DNA of 64,000 nucleotides. It comes from JANSWY01 sp965243755 (GTDB lineage: Bacteria; Bacteroidota; Bacteroidia; Cytophagales; Cyclobacteriaceae). Both the position numbers and the translations under genes were made by a program. Under the pieces are notes generated by a model. That model was not told the origin of the DNA, ran no database searches, and saw only the letters and a program-made list of their open reading frames with translations. Each line of letters opens with the position of its first letter. Position 1 is the first letter of the stretch. Positions 53,713-62,894 of this stretch are shown here, piece after piece. The DNA is taken from NCBI GenBank assembly GCA_965243755.1, contig CBDEVW010000003.1:1426001-1490000 (forward strand). Direction: 5' to 3'.

Positions 53713-55689
53713 TTAGAGGGGGATATAAACCCTGAACAGTGTTCCTTGCCCAGGTTCGGATTCAATTTCAATTTTACCCTCCAGGTTTTTTAAGGCATCA
53801 ACACAAAGTTTAAGTCCCAGTCCGGTACCTTGTTCGTTGTTGGTCCCTCTTTTGGTTTCCCGTGAGTCCATTTGCAGAATTTTGTGAGCGGTTTCCTCAT
53901 TCATTCCCACACCGGAATCCTTCACTTCCAATATTAAAGAATTGTCTTCCAGGATGGTAGATACATCTATCTTGCCCTCATTGGGTGTAAACTTGATGGC
54001 ATTGGAAATCAGGTTTCTAAGGATCAGTTCCAGTACAAACTGATTACATTTTACCTTGGAAATGTTGTTGCAATTGATGCGACATTTAATCTCCTTTTCT
54101 TCAACATTGAGATGAAATAATTCAAATGTCTTTTGGATCAATTCTTCAATATTCACTTCCTGTTGAGCCGAGGACTGAGAGGTCACATTACCCCAGTTGA
54201 TGATTTCCTCAATAAGGCTCAAACTCCTCTTTGCTGCGCTATTGATTGTACCACCGATTTCTGTGAGGAATTCGGAATCAACATCATCTTCATCGCTGGC
54301 AATGATTTCACTGAGCGATTTTACTGCTGCAAGTGGATTCCTTAGATCATGACCAATTATGGCAATCAGTTTATCTTTTTCTTTATTGATCTCTTTCAGA
54401 CGGCTGTTACTTCTTGCCAACTCCTCTTCAGCATGTTTTCTGGCGGTGATATTTCGTGCATGTACGATGGTGCTCAACAATTCACCATGTTGATCAAAAA
54501 CCCTGGAAAGTTCATTTTCTATCCATAGTAAGTGTCCCTTTTTGTGGCGAATTTTGACATCATACATGATGTGTTTCTCTTTACTTTTGCGGCTCTCCTC
54601 GAGAATTTGATGAACCCTTGCCTTCTCGTCATCATCCACCATTAGGAAAGTGTCTTCCACGGTCATGTTCAGGAACTCCTCCTGAGAGTATCCCAGCATT
54701 TCAACATACCCTTCGGAAACATATTTGATCTGATCATTCTCAAATAGTGCAATGCCATCCTGAGAGTTTTCAGAAAGCATTTTATATTTTTCTTCACTTT
54801 CCGAAAGTTGTTCTACAAAGACGGACCGTTCAATGACTGATCCCACCCATTTTGCAAGTAAAGAAACAAGCTCCATTTCATAGGGCGTGAAATTCTTTTT
54901 TCTTCTGTTAATGCTTGAGAAGTTGACCGTTCCGGTTGGTTTTCCATTGATATGGTAGACCTCCCCGATGTAAGATTCCAGCTTAAAATTTCTGTAACAG
55001 GGGTGGTCTCGATATATGGATGAAGACATTTCGTCAATCGCCACTACATGATTAGCCTCAAATGTAATGTCGCAATAAGTCCCATCCCGATCGAATCTTT
55101 GCTTTCTGGACAACCCCGCGCCTTCAGGATAAAAGAACTTTACATAATAATCTGAGCCATCAATTTTACTGATGATTCCCACTTCAAGATCCAAAAACTT
55201 GGTGCATAATTCCAGGGCGTTTGTCAACTGATCGTCAAGTGAAAGGTCTGTGCTATTTTGGATGATATTCAGGAGTTTCAGGCCCTCCATGTGTTTATCC
55301 TTCTGAAGCTCACGCTGCTTGGATTTGGTGATATTCTTGGCAATAGCATATGCCCTGTGTGCTACATTGCCATCATAGATAAAATGAACACTCTGGCTCA
55401 TCCAGATGAGTTCATTGTTTTTGGTTAGAATGGGAAATTCTACATAATCGGATGATTTCCTTGCTTTCAGAATCTTACCATAGTGTGCCTTGATCTGATC
55501 CACATAGTGATTCGGCACCATGTCCCAGCAGGTCATTTGGGTAAGTTCATGAGCGGTGTAACCTGTTTGGTCACAAACTGCCTGATTAACCCTGAGATAG
55601 CGTCCGTTTTCATCAAGCTCATAAATGAGATCACTGGTATTATGAAACAGGATCTCATAATAATTGTCCTCTTTTAGCTTTAGCTCCAT
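53713..55689 (-). CDS. PAS-GAF-PAS sensor histidine kinase
   Basis: Kinase of 658 residues with no membrane helix, so cytosolic. It has a PAS domain (about 8-125, YEILFHNTSDLIYELDENG), a GAF domain (about 145-290, including GTYCDITFEANHVVAIDEMS), a second PAS/PAC (about 300-425), a coiled coil, HisKA with His447 (IGHDLRNPLAAVK) and an HATPase with DSGVGMNEET and GTGLGLKLC. The GAF-like module with a DGTYCD segment is common in bacterial light- or redox-linked kinases, but no bilin Cys is certain. No response regulator is adjacent, so its partner is elsewhere. A terminator separates it from the repeat-protein gene. Confidence 0.92.
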   Translation of the reverse strand: MELKLKEDNYYEILFHNTSDLIYELDENGRYLRVNQAVCDQTGYTAHELTQMTCWDMVPNHYVDQIKAHYGKILKARKSSDYVEFPILTKNNELIWMSQSVHFIYDGNVAHRAYAIAKNITKSKQRELQKDKHMEGLKLLNIIQNSTDLSLDDQLTNALELCTKFLDLEVGIISKIDGSDYYVKFFYPEGAGLSRKQRFDRDGTYCDITFEANHVVAIDEMSSSIYRDHPCYRNFKLESYIGEVYHINGKPTGTVNFSSINRRKKNFTPYEMELVSLLAKWVGSVIERSVFVEQLSESEEKYKMLSENSQDGIALFENDQIKYVSEGYVEMLGYSQEEFLNMTVEDTFLMVDDDEKARVHQILEESRKSKEKHIMYDVKIRHKKGHLLWIENELSRVFDQHGELLSTIVHARNITARKHAEEELARSNSRLKEINKEKDKLIAIIGHDLRNPLAAVKSLSEIIASDEDDVDSEFLTEIGGTINSAAKRSLSLIEEIINWGNVTSQSSAQQEVNIEELIQKTFELFHLNVEEKEIKCRINCNNISKVKCNQFVLELILRNLISNAIKFTPNEGKIDVSTILEDNSLILEVKDSGVGMNEETAHKILQMDSRETKRGTNNEQGTGLGLKLCVDALKNLEGKIEIESEPGQGTLFRVYIPL

Positions 55690-55784
55690 TAGAAAGGTAG
55701 AATGTAACCTAATATCATCATTATTAGGGACTTATTCAAGTTTTTAGTAAACCGAATTGGTAACACTACCTCTACTTATTCCCT

Positions 55785-57083
55785 TCACTTTTTCAGCCAT
55801 GCATAGATCGGAACTGCAAACAACAATAGCATAAATCCCCAATAGACACTCTCCTCTCCACTTCCGGCAATGGCCCAAATTGAGAAAATAAAACCAAGCA
55901 TACCCAACAACAGATGTTTTATAAAATCGACCCTGCTTACCTGTTTTCCCTTCAGATTTTTTAATAAATAGGTACCCGATGAAAAGATGTATGGAACCAA
56001 TACAGTAATGGTCGACAGCAAAATCATAAACCGGAAGGCCTCAACAAGGCTTTTTGAGAAGTTCATCAGGATCAAAATAGAAACCAGAATACTTGAAATT
56101 ACCAAACCCACCGCCGGTACATTTCGCTGATTGACTTTTCCAAAAACGCTCAGGAACAAACCATCTCTAGCCGATGCTTTTGGTACTTGCCCCTGCATGA
56201 GAATCCAGCCATTCAAAGCGCCAAATGTTGAAATGATGGCCGTTATGGCAATGATGTATTTACCCATTGGCCCAATCATGAAATCCGCTGCATCTGCAAA
56301 GGGAGCATTTGAAGTCACCAGATCTTCGGGTGCAACAAGCCCCATTATGGCCACAGTGGAGCTTATATAGATCATCGCTGCTATGGAAGTTCCCAATATG
56401 GTAGAATATGGAATAGTTTTTTTAGGATTACTGATACAATCTGATGGCACTGTAGCGGACTCTACACCCAGAAATGCCCACAAGGTCAATGCTGATGTGG
56501 CCAAAATTGCATCGAACGATGATTGATCACTGCGGTTGAAAGGCACAAAATGATCAAAATCAATTAGAAAAATTCCTACAATACTCATAAGAAGCAGAGG
56601 GACTACCTTCAAAACAAGGGTAATCAACTGCACATTTCCAGCTTCTTTTACGCCCCGAATATTGATGAAAGTAAGCAGCCATACTACGCCAATACCAGCC
56701 ATCATGGCGACAATAGGGTCTGTTCCCAATACAGGAAAAAATACACTGGAATAGCTAATCAGCGCCACAGTAATCGCTGCATTGCCACACCACACACTGA
56801 TCCAATATCCAAAGACTACCAAAAAACCAGCAAAATCACCAAACCCTTCCCTGGCATATACATATGGCCCTCCGGCAGACGGCATTTCATGGCATAAACG
56901 GCTAAAAATTAAAGCCAAAGCGAATGCTCCAACAGTGGAAACAATCCATCCCAACATGCTGATCCCTCCAAATACTGCCAGTGCACTTGGAAGCAAAAAG
57001 ATGCCTGAGCCTATCATATTGCCAGCCACCAGTGAGGTAGCTGCCCACAATCCCAACTTGCGCTGGTCCTTTGCTCGGGTCAT
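55785..57083 (-). CDS. APC-family amino acid permease
   Basis: Inner-membrane transporter of 432 residues with about 12 helices. The first-helix motif GNMIGSGIFLLPSAL and the following GFGDFAGFLVVFGYWISVWCG are those of the amino acid-polyamine-organocation superfamily, near the basic amino acid/polyamine antiporter (AdiC/PotE-like) branch. It is divergent from the Rieske oxygenase gene with a 51-base gap, so the two may share regulation, for example uptake of a quaternary amine or amino acid that the oxygenase acts on. The substrate is not readable from the sequence. Confidence 0.9.
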   Translation of the reverse strand: MTRAKDQRKLGLWAATSLVAGNMIGSGIFLLPSALAVFGGISMLGWIVSTVGAFALALIFSRLCHEMPSAGGPYVYAREGFGDFAGFLVVFGYWISVWCGNAAITVALISYSSVFFPVLGTDPIVAMMAGIGVVWLLTFINIRGVKEAGNVQLITLVLKVVPLLLMSIVGIFLIDFDHFVPFNRSDQSSFDAILATSALTLWAFLGVESATVPSDCISNPKKTIPYSTILGTSIAAMIYISSTVAIMGLVAPEDLVTSNAPFADAADFMIGPMGKYIIAITAIISTFGALNGWILMQGQVPKASARDGLFLSVFGKVNQRNVPAVGLVISSILVSILILMNFSKSLVEAFRFMILLSTITVLVPYIFSSGTYLLKNLKGKQVSRVDFIKHLLLGMLGFIFSIWAIAGSGEESVYWGFMLLLFAVPIYAWLKK

Positions 57084-57134
57084 AAAAATGCGTTAGTTTG
57101 CTTCATAGGAACGATAAATTAACCCAAAATTCTC

Positions 57135-58217
57135 ATGCCTCCTAATTTTTTTGTAGACCCAGATATCTCCAAAGCAGAAACTTTACCTGCTGAATTCTAC
57201 AGGGACCAAAGCACATTTGAGCTGCTGAAAACCAAGGTATTTGATCAGTCCTGGCAATGGATAGGAGATGATCAACTCCTTACTCCAGAAAATGACCTCT
57301 ACCCCTTTTCATTACTCGACGGGTATCTGGATGAACCAATGGTTTTGGTCAGGGATTATGATCGAACCCGTTGTTTGTCCAATGTTTGCACTCACCGGGC
57401 CAATATTCTTGTACATCACCCTAAAAAAAGTAAAAAAATCACCTGTATGTATCATGGGCGAAGATTTGGGCTCGACGGTAAATTTGAGCATATGCCGGAA
57501 TTTCAGGAAGTACAAAACTTCCCCAGAGATTGCGATCACCTCCATGAGTTTGCTATCAAAAAATGGGGGCCTTTTCTGTTTACTGCCATCGATCCGGCTT
57601 TTGATTTTGATCAGGTGATTGATGTAATGAATGATCGGGTGGGTTTCTTGCCTTTGCATGAATTTAGATTTGATGCCAACCGATCCAAAGACTACCTGGT
57701 TCAGGCGCATTGGGCATTGTATTGTGACAATTACCTGGAAGGCTTTCATATTCCCTTTGTACATGAGGACCTTAATAAAGTGTTAGACTATGGAAGCTAT
57801 TCCACTGTGCTTTTTGATCATATTAACTTACAGATTGGATACGGCAAAGGTGGAGATGAAGTCTTTGATCTTCCTTCAGGTCACCCGGATGCGGGGAAGT
57901 CTGTGGCGGCTTATTATTTCTGGGTCTTTCCCAACATGATGTTTAATTTTTATCCATGGGGACTCTCCATCAACATCGTAAAGCCAGTTTCTTCAAACCG
58001 TACAAGGGTGTCTTTCCTGACGTACCTCTATGATGAAACCAAACTGGAAAAGGGAGCGGGAGCACTTTTGGACAAAGTGGAACGGGAAGACGAATTTGTA
58101 GTGGAGGGCGTATTCAAAGGCCTGCAATCCAGACATTATACAACGGGAAGGTTCTCAGCAACCCGGGAAAAAGGTGTACATCATTTCCATCGATTACTTG
58201 CTGAGTTTATAAAGTAG
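57135..58217 (+). CDS. Rieske non-haem iron oxygenase, alpha-subunit type
   Basis: Oxygenase of 360 residues. The Rieske [2Fe-2S] ligands are Cys85 and His87 (CTHR) and Cys104 and His107 (CMYH). The mononuclear iron site includes His205 and His210 in LEGFHIPFVH, with Glu202 in the place of the bridging acid; the third iron ligand is expected in the EDEFVVEGVF region. The overall form resembles the choline, carnitine and glycine-betaine monooxygenase group more than aromatic-ring dioxygenases. No reductase gene is next to it. It is divergent from an APC permease. Substrate is inferred only by resemblance. Confidence 0.88.
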   Translation: MPPNFFVDPDISKAETLPAEFYRDQSTFELLKTKVFDQSWQWIGDDQLLTPENDLYPFSLLDGYLDEPMVLVRDYDRTRCLSNVCTHRANILVHHPKKSKKITCMYHGRRFGLDGKFEHMPEFQEVQNFPRDCDHLHEFAIKKWGPFLFTAIDPAFDFDQVIDVMNDRVGFLPLHEFRFDANRSKDYLVQAHWALYCDNYLEGFHIPFVHEDLNKVLDYGSYSTVLFDHINLQIGYGKGGDEVFDLPSGHPDAGKSVAAYYFWVFPNMMFNFYPWGLSINIVKPVSSNRTRVSFLTYLYDETKLEKGAGALLDKVEREDEFVVEGVFKGLQSRHYTTGRFSATREKGVHHFHRLLAEFIK

Positions 58218-58282
58218 AAGCAGCTTTCAAAAAATATTTATATCTTGGCTGCCTACAGCTAGTTTTACCAGCTAATTTGAGA

Positions 58283-60283
58283 ATGCCGAGCAAGCTATTG
58301 TTTATACTAATGATCTTTGGGTCAGTCTTTATTGGGTATGCACAAGAACCTGATGAAGAGAAGAGCTACTATGACATGAGTTTGGAAGAGCTGATGCAAT
58401 TAAAAGTCTCTGTGGCCTCCCAGCGTCCGCTTACCACGAGGGAATCACCAGGTATTCTTACCATCATTTCAGAAGAAGACATTCAGAATGCCGGTGCACA
58501 GGATCTGATTGATGTATTCAGGTTGATCCCGGGAATTACTTTCGGATATGATGTACAGGGAATTACCGGATTAGCAGCCCGTGGAAACTGGGGGCATGAA
58601 GGCAAAATATTGCTGATGATTGACGGTCAGGAAATGAACGACATTATGTACGGGACCAGTCAGTTTGGCAACCATTATGATGTCAATCAGATTAAAAGAA
58701 TTGAAGTGATCAGGGGTCCTGGTTCCAGCATCTATGGAGGTGCTGCAGAACTTGGGGTGATCAACATCATCACAAAATCCGGAAAGGATATTGAAGGGGT
58801 GATGGCTAATGCTGTATATGGTCAGTTTGATGGCGGTTATGCCAGAAGGAATTTCAGTCTGGGAATTGGCAAAAGCACCGATGATCTTGATATGTCATTG
58901 GCTGCTTTTATTGGTGAAGGAAGAAGGTCCAACCAGCCATTTGTAGACATATTTGGCAATACCGGACCTATGAGTAACAAATCGGACCTAAACCCTGCCA
59001 ACATAAATCTTGGAATTAAATACAAAAACCTGGAATTCAGGAGTATATACGACAACTACCGTACTTCATCCATTGCTATTTATGATTCTTTGTCGAACAT
59101 GGGTCAGGACATGAACTTCAAAAGCTGGAATACCCAATTGAAATACCAACTGAAATTGAATGAAAAATTTTCCTTAACACCAAAATTCAGTTACATCACA
59201 CAGCAACCCTGGCAGGTGGTCACCAACAATGCCGCCTTATATGATTATTACCGACAGATTGATGTAAACTACGATATTACAGCACAAAAGATCATCGGAA
59301 ATATTGCGGCAAACTGGGAAATGGGAAAAAATCTCAACCTCATGTTTGGCAGTGAGTACTTTGTAGAAAAAGCTGCCGACAATGATCCCGAGATAAAGGG
59401 TTATTTCCTCGGTAAAAATGCTATTGATTTCAATACCATCAGTGGCTTTGCACAATTTTCGTATCAATCGAAATATGGTAATATGACCATTGGTACCAGG
59501 TATGTCAGTCACAGTCAATATGGTTCAGCTATTGCCCCCAGGATTGCTTATACCAAAGTATTTGGAGGTTTTCATACTAAATTATTATACAGCCGCGCAT
59601 ACAGAGCACCAAACATTGAAAATATCATCACCAATCCAAACCTAAGCCCTGAAGAAACTTATGTGGCAGAAATCGAACTTGGTTATCAACTTGGCAAAGA
59701 GATGGTGGTAAATCTTAATTTTTATGATATCACCATTGATCATCCAATTGTTTATCGATATGATCAATCAACTATCTATGAAAACTTCGATCAATCCGGG
59801 TCGCGAGGTGTTGAATTGGTTTATCAATATCGAAGCACCTGGGGGTATTTGAATATTAACTACAGTCTCAGTTCTGCCGCTGGTAAAAACAAGGTTTCAA
59901 TCTATGATGTAGATGGAAATGATAATACTTTGGTTGGAATCCCCAATTCAAAATTCAATTTTTACTCCAGTGTCAACCTCGCTCAAAACATCAGTCTAAA
60001 CCCTTCTTTTACATTGATTGGTGAAAGATATGGTTACTCATCTATTGATGACTCGAACAACGCCATTCTACAGAAGTTTGAGCCCGTTTCATTTTTCAAC
60101 CTGAATCTAAATTTTAACAACCTGCTCACCCAGGGTCTTTCACTCAGTGTTGGGGGAAATAACCTGCTTGATGAGGCATTTGTTTTTATCCAGCCTTATG
60201 ACGGCATGCATTCTCCACTCCCTGGATCAAGAAGAGAATTTGTATTGAGCCTGAGATATCGAATACCTTTTGAGAAAAAATAA
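58283..60283 (+). CDS. TonB-dependent outer-membrane receptor (siderophore/vitamin type)
   Basis: Outer-membrane receptor of 666 residues, with a signal peptide ending in GYAQ. No CarboxypepD_reg domain. A helical LEELMQLKVSVASQRPLTTR stretch contains the TonB-box region, then a plug with GILTIISEEDIQNAGAQDLI, IEVIRGPGSSIYGG and INIITKSG, and a barrel ending in RREFVLSLRYRIPF. This layout is that of classical colicin/siderophore/cobalamin-type receptors. A TTG two codons upstream is ignored. Cargo is unknown; no uptake ABC genes are linked. The first 60 residues of EEK/MSLEELM type are common in Bacteroidota iron receptors. Confidence 0.9.
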   Translation: MPSKLLFILMIFGSVFIGYAQEPDEEKSYYDMSLEELMQLKVSVASQRPLTTRESPGILTIISEEDIQNAGAQDLIDVFRLIPGITFGYDVQGITGLAARGNWGHEGKILLMIDGQEMNDIMYGTSQFGNHYDVNQIKRIEVIRGPGSSIYGGAAELGVINIITKSGKDIEGVMANAVYGQFDGGYARRNFSLGIGKSTDDLDMSLAAFIGEGRRSNQPFVDIFGNTGPMSNKSDLNPANINLGIKYKNLEFRSIYDNYRTSSIAIYDSLSNMGQDMNFKSWNTQLKYQLKLNEKFSLTPKFSYITQQPWQVVTNNAALYDYYRQIDVNYDITAQKIIGNIAANWEMGKNLNLMFGSEYFVEKAADNDPEIKGYFLGKNAIDFNTISGFAQFSYQSKYGNMTIGTRYVSHSQYGSAIAPRIAYTKVFGGFHTKLLYSRAYRAPNIENIITNPNLSPEETYVAEIELGYQLGKEMVVNLNFYDITIDHPIVYRYDQSTIYENFDQSGSRGVELVYQYRSTWGYLNINYSLSSAAGKNKVSIYDVDGNDNTLVGIPNSKFNFYSSVNLAQNISLNPSFTLIGERYGYSSIDDSNNAILQKFEPVSFFNLNLNFNNLLTQGLSLSVGGNNLLDEAFVFIQPYDGMHSPLPGSRREFVLSLRYRIPFEKK

Positions 60284-60369
60284 TATTTGGCTGGTGATCT
60301 TCCAGACAATTCGCTTTAAAGGCAGTGATTTATTCCTATATTAGGTCAAACAAATCACAAACCTTAGCT

Positions 60370-60777
60370 ATGAATAACATTGTTGTTGGGCAGAAAGCCT
60401 CACGAACCGCCACTTTTACCACTGAAGATGTGAAAAAGTACGCCGATCTAAGCGGTGACCACAATCCATTGCACTTTGACGAAGAATTTGCCGGGAAAAC
60501 GAAATTCAGAAAACTGGTAGTTCAAGGTGGGCTTACTACTGGCATTCTGCATGCACTGGTGGGGATGGATATGCCGGGACCGGGGACAGTATTTATGAGC
60601 CAGGATTGGAAGTTCACCGCACCGGTTTTTATTGGTGACACTATTACAGCTGAAGCGGAAGTACTCTTCATCCATGAATCAAAGCCCGTTACGCAACTGA
60701 GGCTCCAGGTGGTCCGTCAGGATGGCGAGGTGGTACTTGAAGGTGAAGCCTGGTGCTATACCTTCGCGATGGAATAA
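60370..60777 (+). CDS. MaoC-like (R)-specific enoyl-CoA hydratase
   Basis: Single hot-dog domain protein of 135 residues, the usual length of PhaJ-type hydratases. The catalytic Asp/His motif is in LSGDHNPLHFDEEFA, followed by VVQGGLTTG. It should hydrate trans-2-enoyl-CoA to (R)-3-hydroxyacyl-CoA in the cytoplasm, in fatty acid or polyhydroxyalkanoate metabolism. A GTG frame extension upstream is ignored because the ATG follows an A/T-rich leader and gives the standard family start. It converges on the YceI gene across a hairpin. Confidence 0.9.
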   Translation: MNNIVVGQKASRTATFTTEDVKKYADLSGDHNPLHFDEEFAGKTKFRKLVVQGGLTTGILHALVGMDMPGPGTVFMSQDWKFTAPVFIGDTITAEAEVLFIHESKPVTQLRLQVVRQDGEVVLEGEAWCYTFAME

Positions 60778-60789
60778 GTTGAAATGTAT

Positions 60790-60815
60790 AGTCACTCGGC
60801 AGGAGCCGAGCGACT
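60790..60815. terminator. Bidirectional hairpin between convergent genes
   Basis: AGTCACTCGGC and GCCGAGCGACT form an 11-base stem with one A-C mismatch and an AGGA loop. It lies between the stops of the MaoC and YceI genes. There is no long T-run, but the stem is strong. Confidence 0.65.
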
Positions 60816-60830
60816 TTAAGGCAAAATAAA

Positions 60831-61355
60831 TCAAACCTGCTCCGGAAATGCTGTGAGTTCGATCTTGAATGCTATGTCATCAATAGGGCTTCCCTGATGA
60901 TTCCCTGTTATTTGTTCATGCGCCACTGGATTAACCTCGTCAAGACTGATCTCTGACGTGGCGTGGATTTTCTTCTCACTCATGGTAACATCACCGGAAA
61001 AGTTCATGCCCATCGCACGGTCTTTCCAAACCAGAATACCATGAATTAATGCGTGATCTTGCTTTTCCCTTAGCCTCTCGAGCCGATATTCAGCAGATGG
61101 AAATTGTCTGGCATCAAGAAAACTCTCCGATCTCAACGCCTGAAGCAGTTGTTGCTCTTCCTGCCCGGATAGCTGATTATAATTGTCAACTTTGAGATCA
61201 TCCAGGTCGAGGCGTACAAACCCTTTTACGATCTTACCCAATTCAACAAAAAATTTGCCTCCTTCAATCCCAATTTCACCAGAATTGACTTCATGATCAG
61301 TTTGTGCTTTCCATTTCAAGGTACTTTGATCACTGTCTATGACGTAAGTGTCCAT
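60831..61355 (-). CDS. YceI-family protein
   Basis: Lipocalin-like beta-barrel protein of 174 residues. The family pattern is clear: DTYVIDSDQSTLKWKAQTD, GKFFVELG, FPSAEYRL, LVWKDRAMGMNFSGDVTM and IDDIAFKIELTAF. The barrel of YceI proteins binds isoprenoid or amphipathic molecules. Unlike most family members it has no signal peptide, so it should be cytoplasmic. It is downstream of the ArsC-like and Usp genes on the same strand, suggesting a stress-related unit, with gaps of 60 and 150 bases. Confidence 0.88.
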   Translation of the reverse strand: MDTYVIDSDQSTLKWKAQTDHEVNSGEIGIEGGKFFVELGKIVKGFVRLDLDDLKVDNYNQLSGQEEQQLLQALRSESFLDARQFPSAEYRLERLREKQDHALIHGILVWKDRAMGMNFSGDVTMSEKKIHATSEISLDEVNPVAHEQITGNHQGSPIDDIAFKIELTAFPEQV

Positions 61356-61415
61356 AATTCAATTATTTATTTAAAATTTTAAAATCTCTATAACCAAAAT
61401 CTCCCAGGACTTTCC

Positions 61416-61802
61416 TTATTGCTCTTTCCGGATCAGTTCCAGGCCAGAACCAAGGATTTCACCATTATCGGCATAAATGGCTATTGGTGTTTTCATCATT
61501 CGTGGATTTTTGGATAACAAGGACAGGTATCCCTGCTCATCAAAATCAGTCTCGGTGTACTCGTTGAGATAAATCTGTGACCTTCTATTGATCAGCTCCT
61601 GAGCCTCCATTTCGAGGATATCTGCCAGTTCTTTTAACTGTAGACTGGTTAATTTATCATGTTGAACGTCTATGGTTTTAAGCTTCCTGTTTTTCAAGCT
61701 TTTGGCGTAACCGTAAGCTTCTCTGTCCTGAAGAATGCTGGAGTTATAAATCAGCAGCATTTCATTGGGCATTATTCTCATTTTATTTGATTTTGGTTTC
61801 AT
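61416..61802 (-). CDS. ArsC/Spx-like protein lacking the catalytic cysteine
   Basis: Thioredoxin-fold protein of 128 residues of the ArsC family. The strand LLIYNSSILQDREAYGYAKS occupies the place of the usual CxxxxxxR redox site, but no Cys is present in the whole chain. The later LTSLQLKELADILEM, LLSKNPRMMKTPIAIY and GEILGSG match ArsC, in which KRPI- or KTPI-type strands follow the NP motif. It cannot be an arsenate reductase by the normal mechanism and may be a regulatory or binding protein. Several ATGs (residues 1, 8, 11, 15) make the exact start uncertain. Confidence 0.75.
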   Translation of the reverse strand: MKPKSNKMRIMPNEMLLIYNSSILQDREAYGYAKSLKNRKLKTIDVQHDKLTSLQLKELADILEMEAQELINRRSQIYLNEYTETDFDEQGYLSLLSKNPRMMKTPIAIYADNGEILGSGLELIRKEQ

Positions 61803-61904
61803 ACTCGATCAAATATGGCGCACAAACCATACCACCGAAACATTAAGTCTCTGAGTCACTGGGAGGGTACGAGATCTTTGAAATTGACGGCAACCAATTC
61901 CACA

Positions 61905-61928
61905 GATTGTAGAGTCGATTCTACAATC
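61905..61928. repeat. Perfect inverted repeat between Usp and ArsC-like genes
   Basis: GATTGTAGA and TCTACAATC are perfect 9-base arms around GTCGAT. The repeat lies 24 bases after the Usp stop and about 100 bases before the ArsC-like start. It has no T-run, so it is either a weak terminator or a regulator site for the ArsC-like gene. Confidence 0.55.
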
Positions 61929-61952
61929 AATCCCTGGTCTATTATCAAAAAT

Positions 61953-62819
61953 CTATGCGTTTTGATTAGTTTCTACTGATTCTATCATCACCGGAATTTC
62001 AGATTTTCTGGCTGTTTTTTCCGCCACACTCCCTGCAAAAAATGACCAGAATGGAGACCTTTCATAGGTCTTCATCAGAATCAGATCAGCATCTAACACA
62101 GCGGCGGTTTGGATTATTCCTTCGGTTTCACTTGAGGCGCTTAGGATGTGAAATTTCGGATTGGTGAGTCCTATATTCCCAGCAAGTAGCTTTAGTTGTG
62201 CTTTTACCCTTTCTTCGGTAATCAGTTCGGTAGTTATGACGTTTACCAAATGAATGGTTGCACCCAGTTGCTCAACAGTTTTGCAGAACCTGTAAACCTC
62301 CTCTGGGAAGGTTATGCTTAAGTCGGTAGCCAACAGTAGATGATTCAATTCAAGGCCACCGCCATATACCGAAATAACTGGAATACGACTATTCCTGATC
62401 ATTTTTTCTGCTGTTGATCCTACCATCTGTTCCAGCAGAGACCTTTCTCCATTGTCCCCAAACACCAGGAGATCGATTTCATTCATAGATATGATCTGTT
62501 GTATCGTTCCTTCCACAGATGCCGTTACGATGTAAGCGTTTCCTCTCAATTCAGACTTCACCACCTCGCTCATCGTCTTTTGCAGTTTCTGTTGATATTC
62601 TTTTTCCAGCGCCCGAATCTCCCTATGAAATTTGGTGTCACGGTAACCCAGGACTGCCTCTTTAGGATGCAATGCCGAATCCGCTTCATCAGGCAACAGG
62701 AATTTCACCAGATGAATTCTCGCATCAATTTTTTCTGCCAGGCTGCATGCAGCAGCTAATCCTTTGTAGGATGATTCACTAAAGTCTAATGGTACTAGTA
62801 TGTTTTTGATTTGATCCAT
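61953..62819 (-). CDS. Tandem universal stress protein (UspA family)
   Basis: Cytoplasmic protein of 288 residues made of two Usp domains (about 1-145 and 150-283). The first starts IKNILVPLDFSESSYKGLAA and has a nucleotide-loop-like VFGDNGERSLLEQMVGSTAE; the second ends LMKTYERSPFWSFFAGSVAE. The GS(T/V)AEK turn of both halves fits the ATP-binding signature in part. Such tandem Usp proteins are induced by stress or growth arrest. It heads a same-strand group with the ArsC-like and YceI genes. Function beyond the family is unknown. Confidence 0.9.
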   Translation of the reverse strand: MDQIKNILVPLDFSESSYKGLAAACSLAEKIDARIHLVKFLLPDEADSALHPKEAVLGYRDTKFHREIRALEKEYQQKLQKTMSEVVKSELRGNAYIVTASVEGTIQQIISMNEIDLLVFGDNGERSLLEQMVGSTAEKMIRNSRIPVISVYGGGLELNHLLLATDLSITFPEEVYRFCKTVEQLGATIHLVNVITTELITEERVKAQLKLLAGNIGLTNPKFHILSASSETEGIIQTAAVLDADLILMKTYERSPFWSFFAGSVAEKTARKSEIPVMIESVETNQNA

Positions 62820-62894
62820 TTTGATTATTCGATTGATTCCCTTTATAAAAAAGAAAAAATCGCTCCAAACTGATTCAAATCAATTTCCAGTCAG

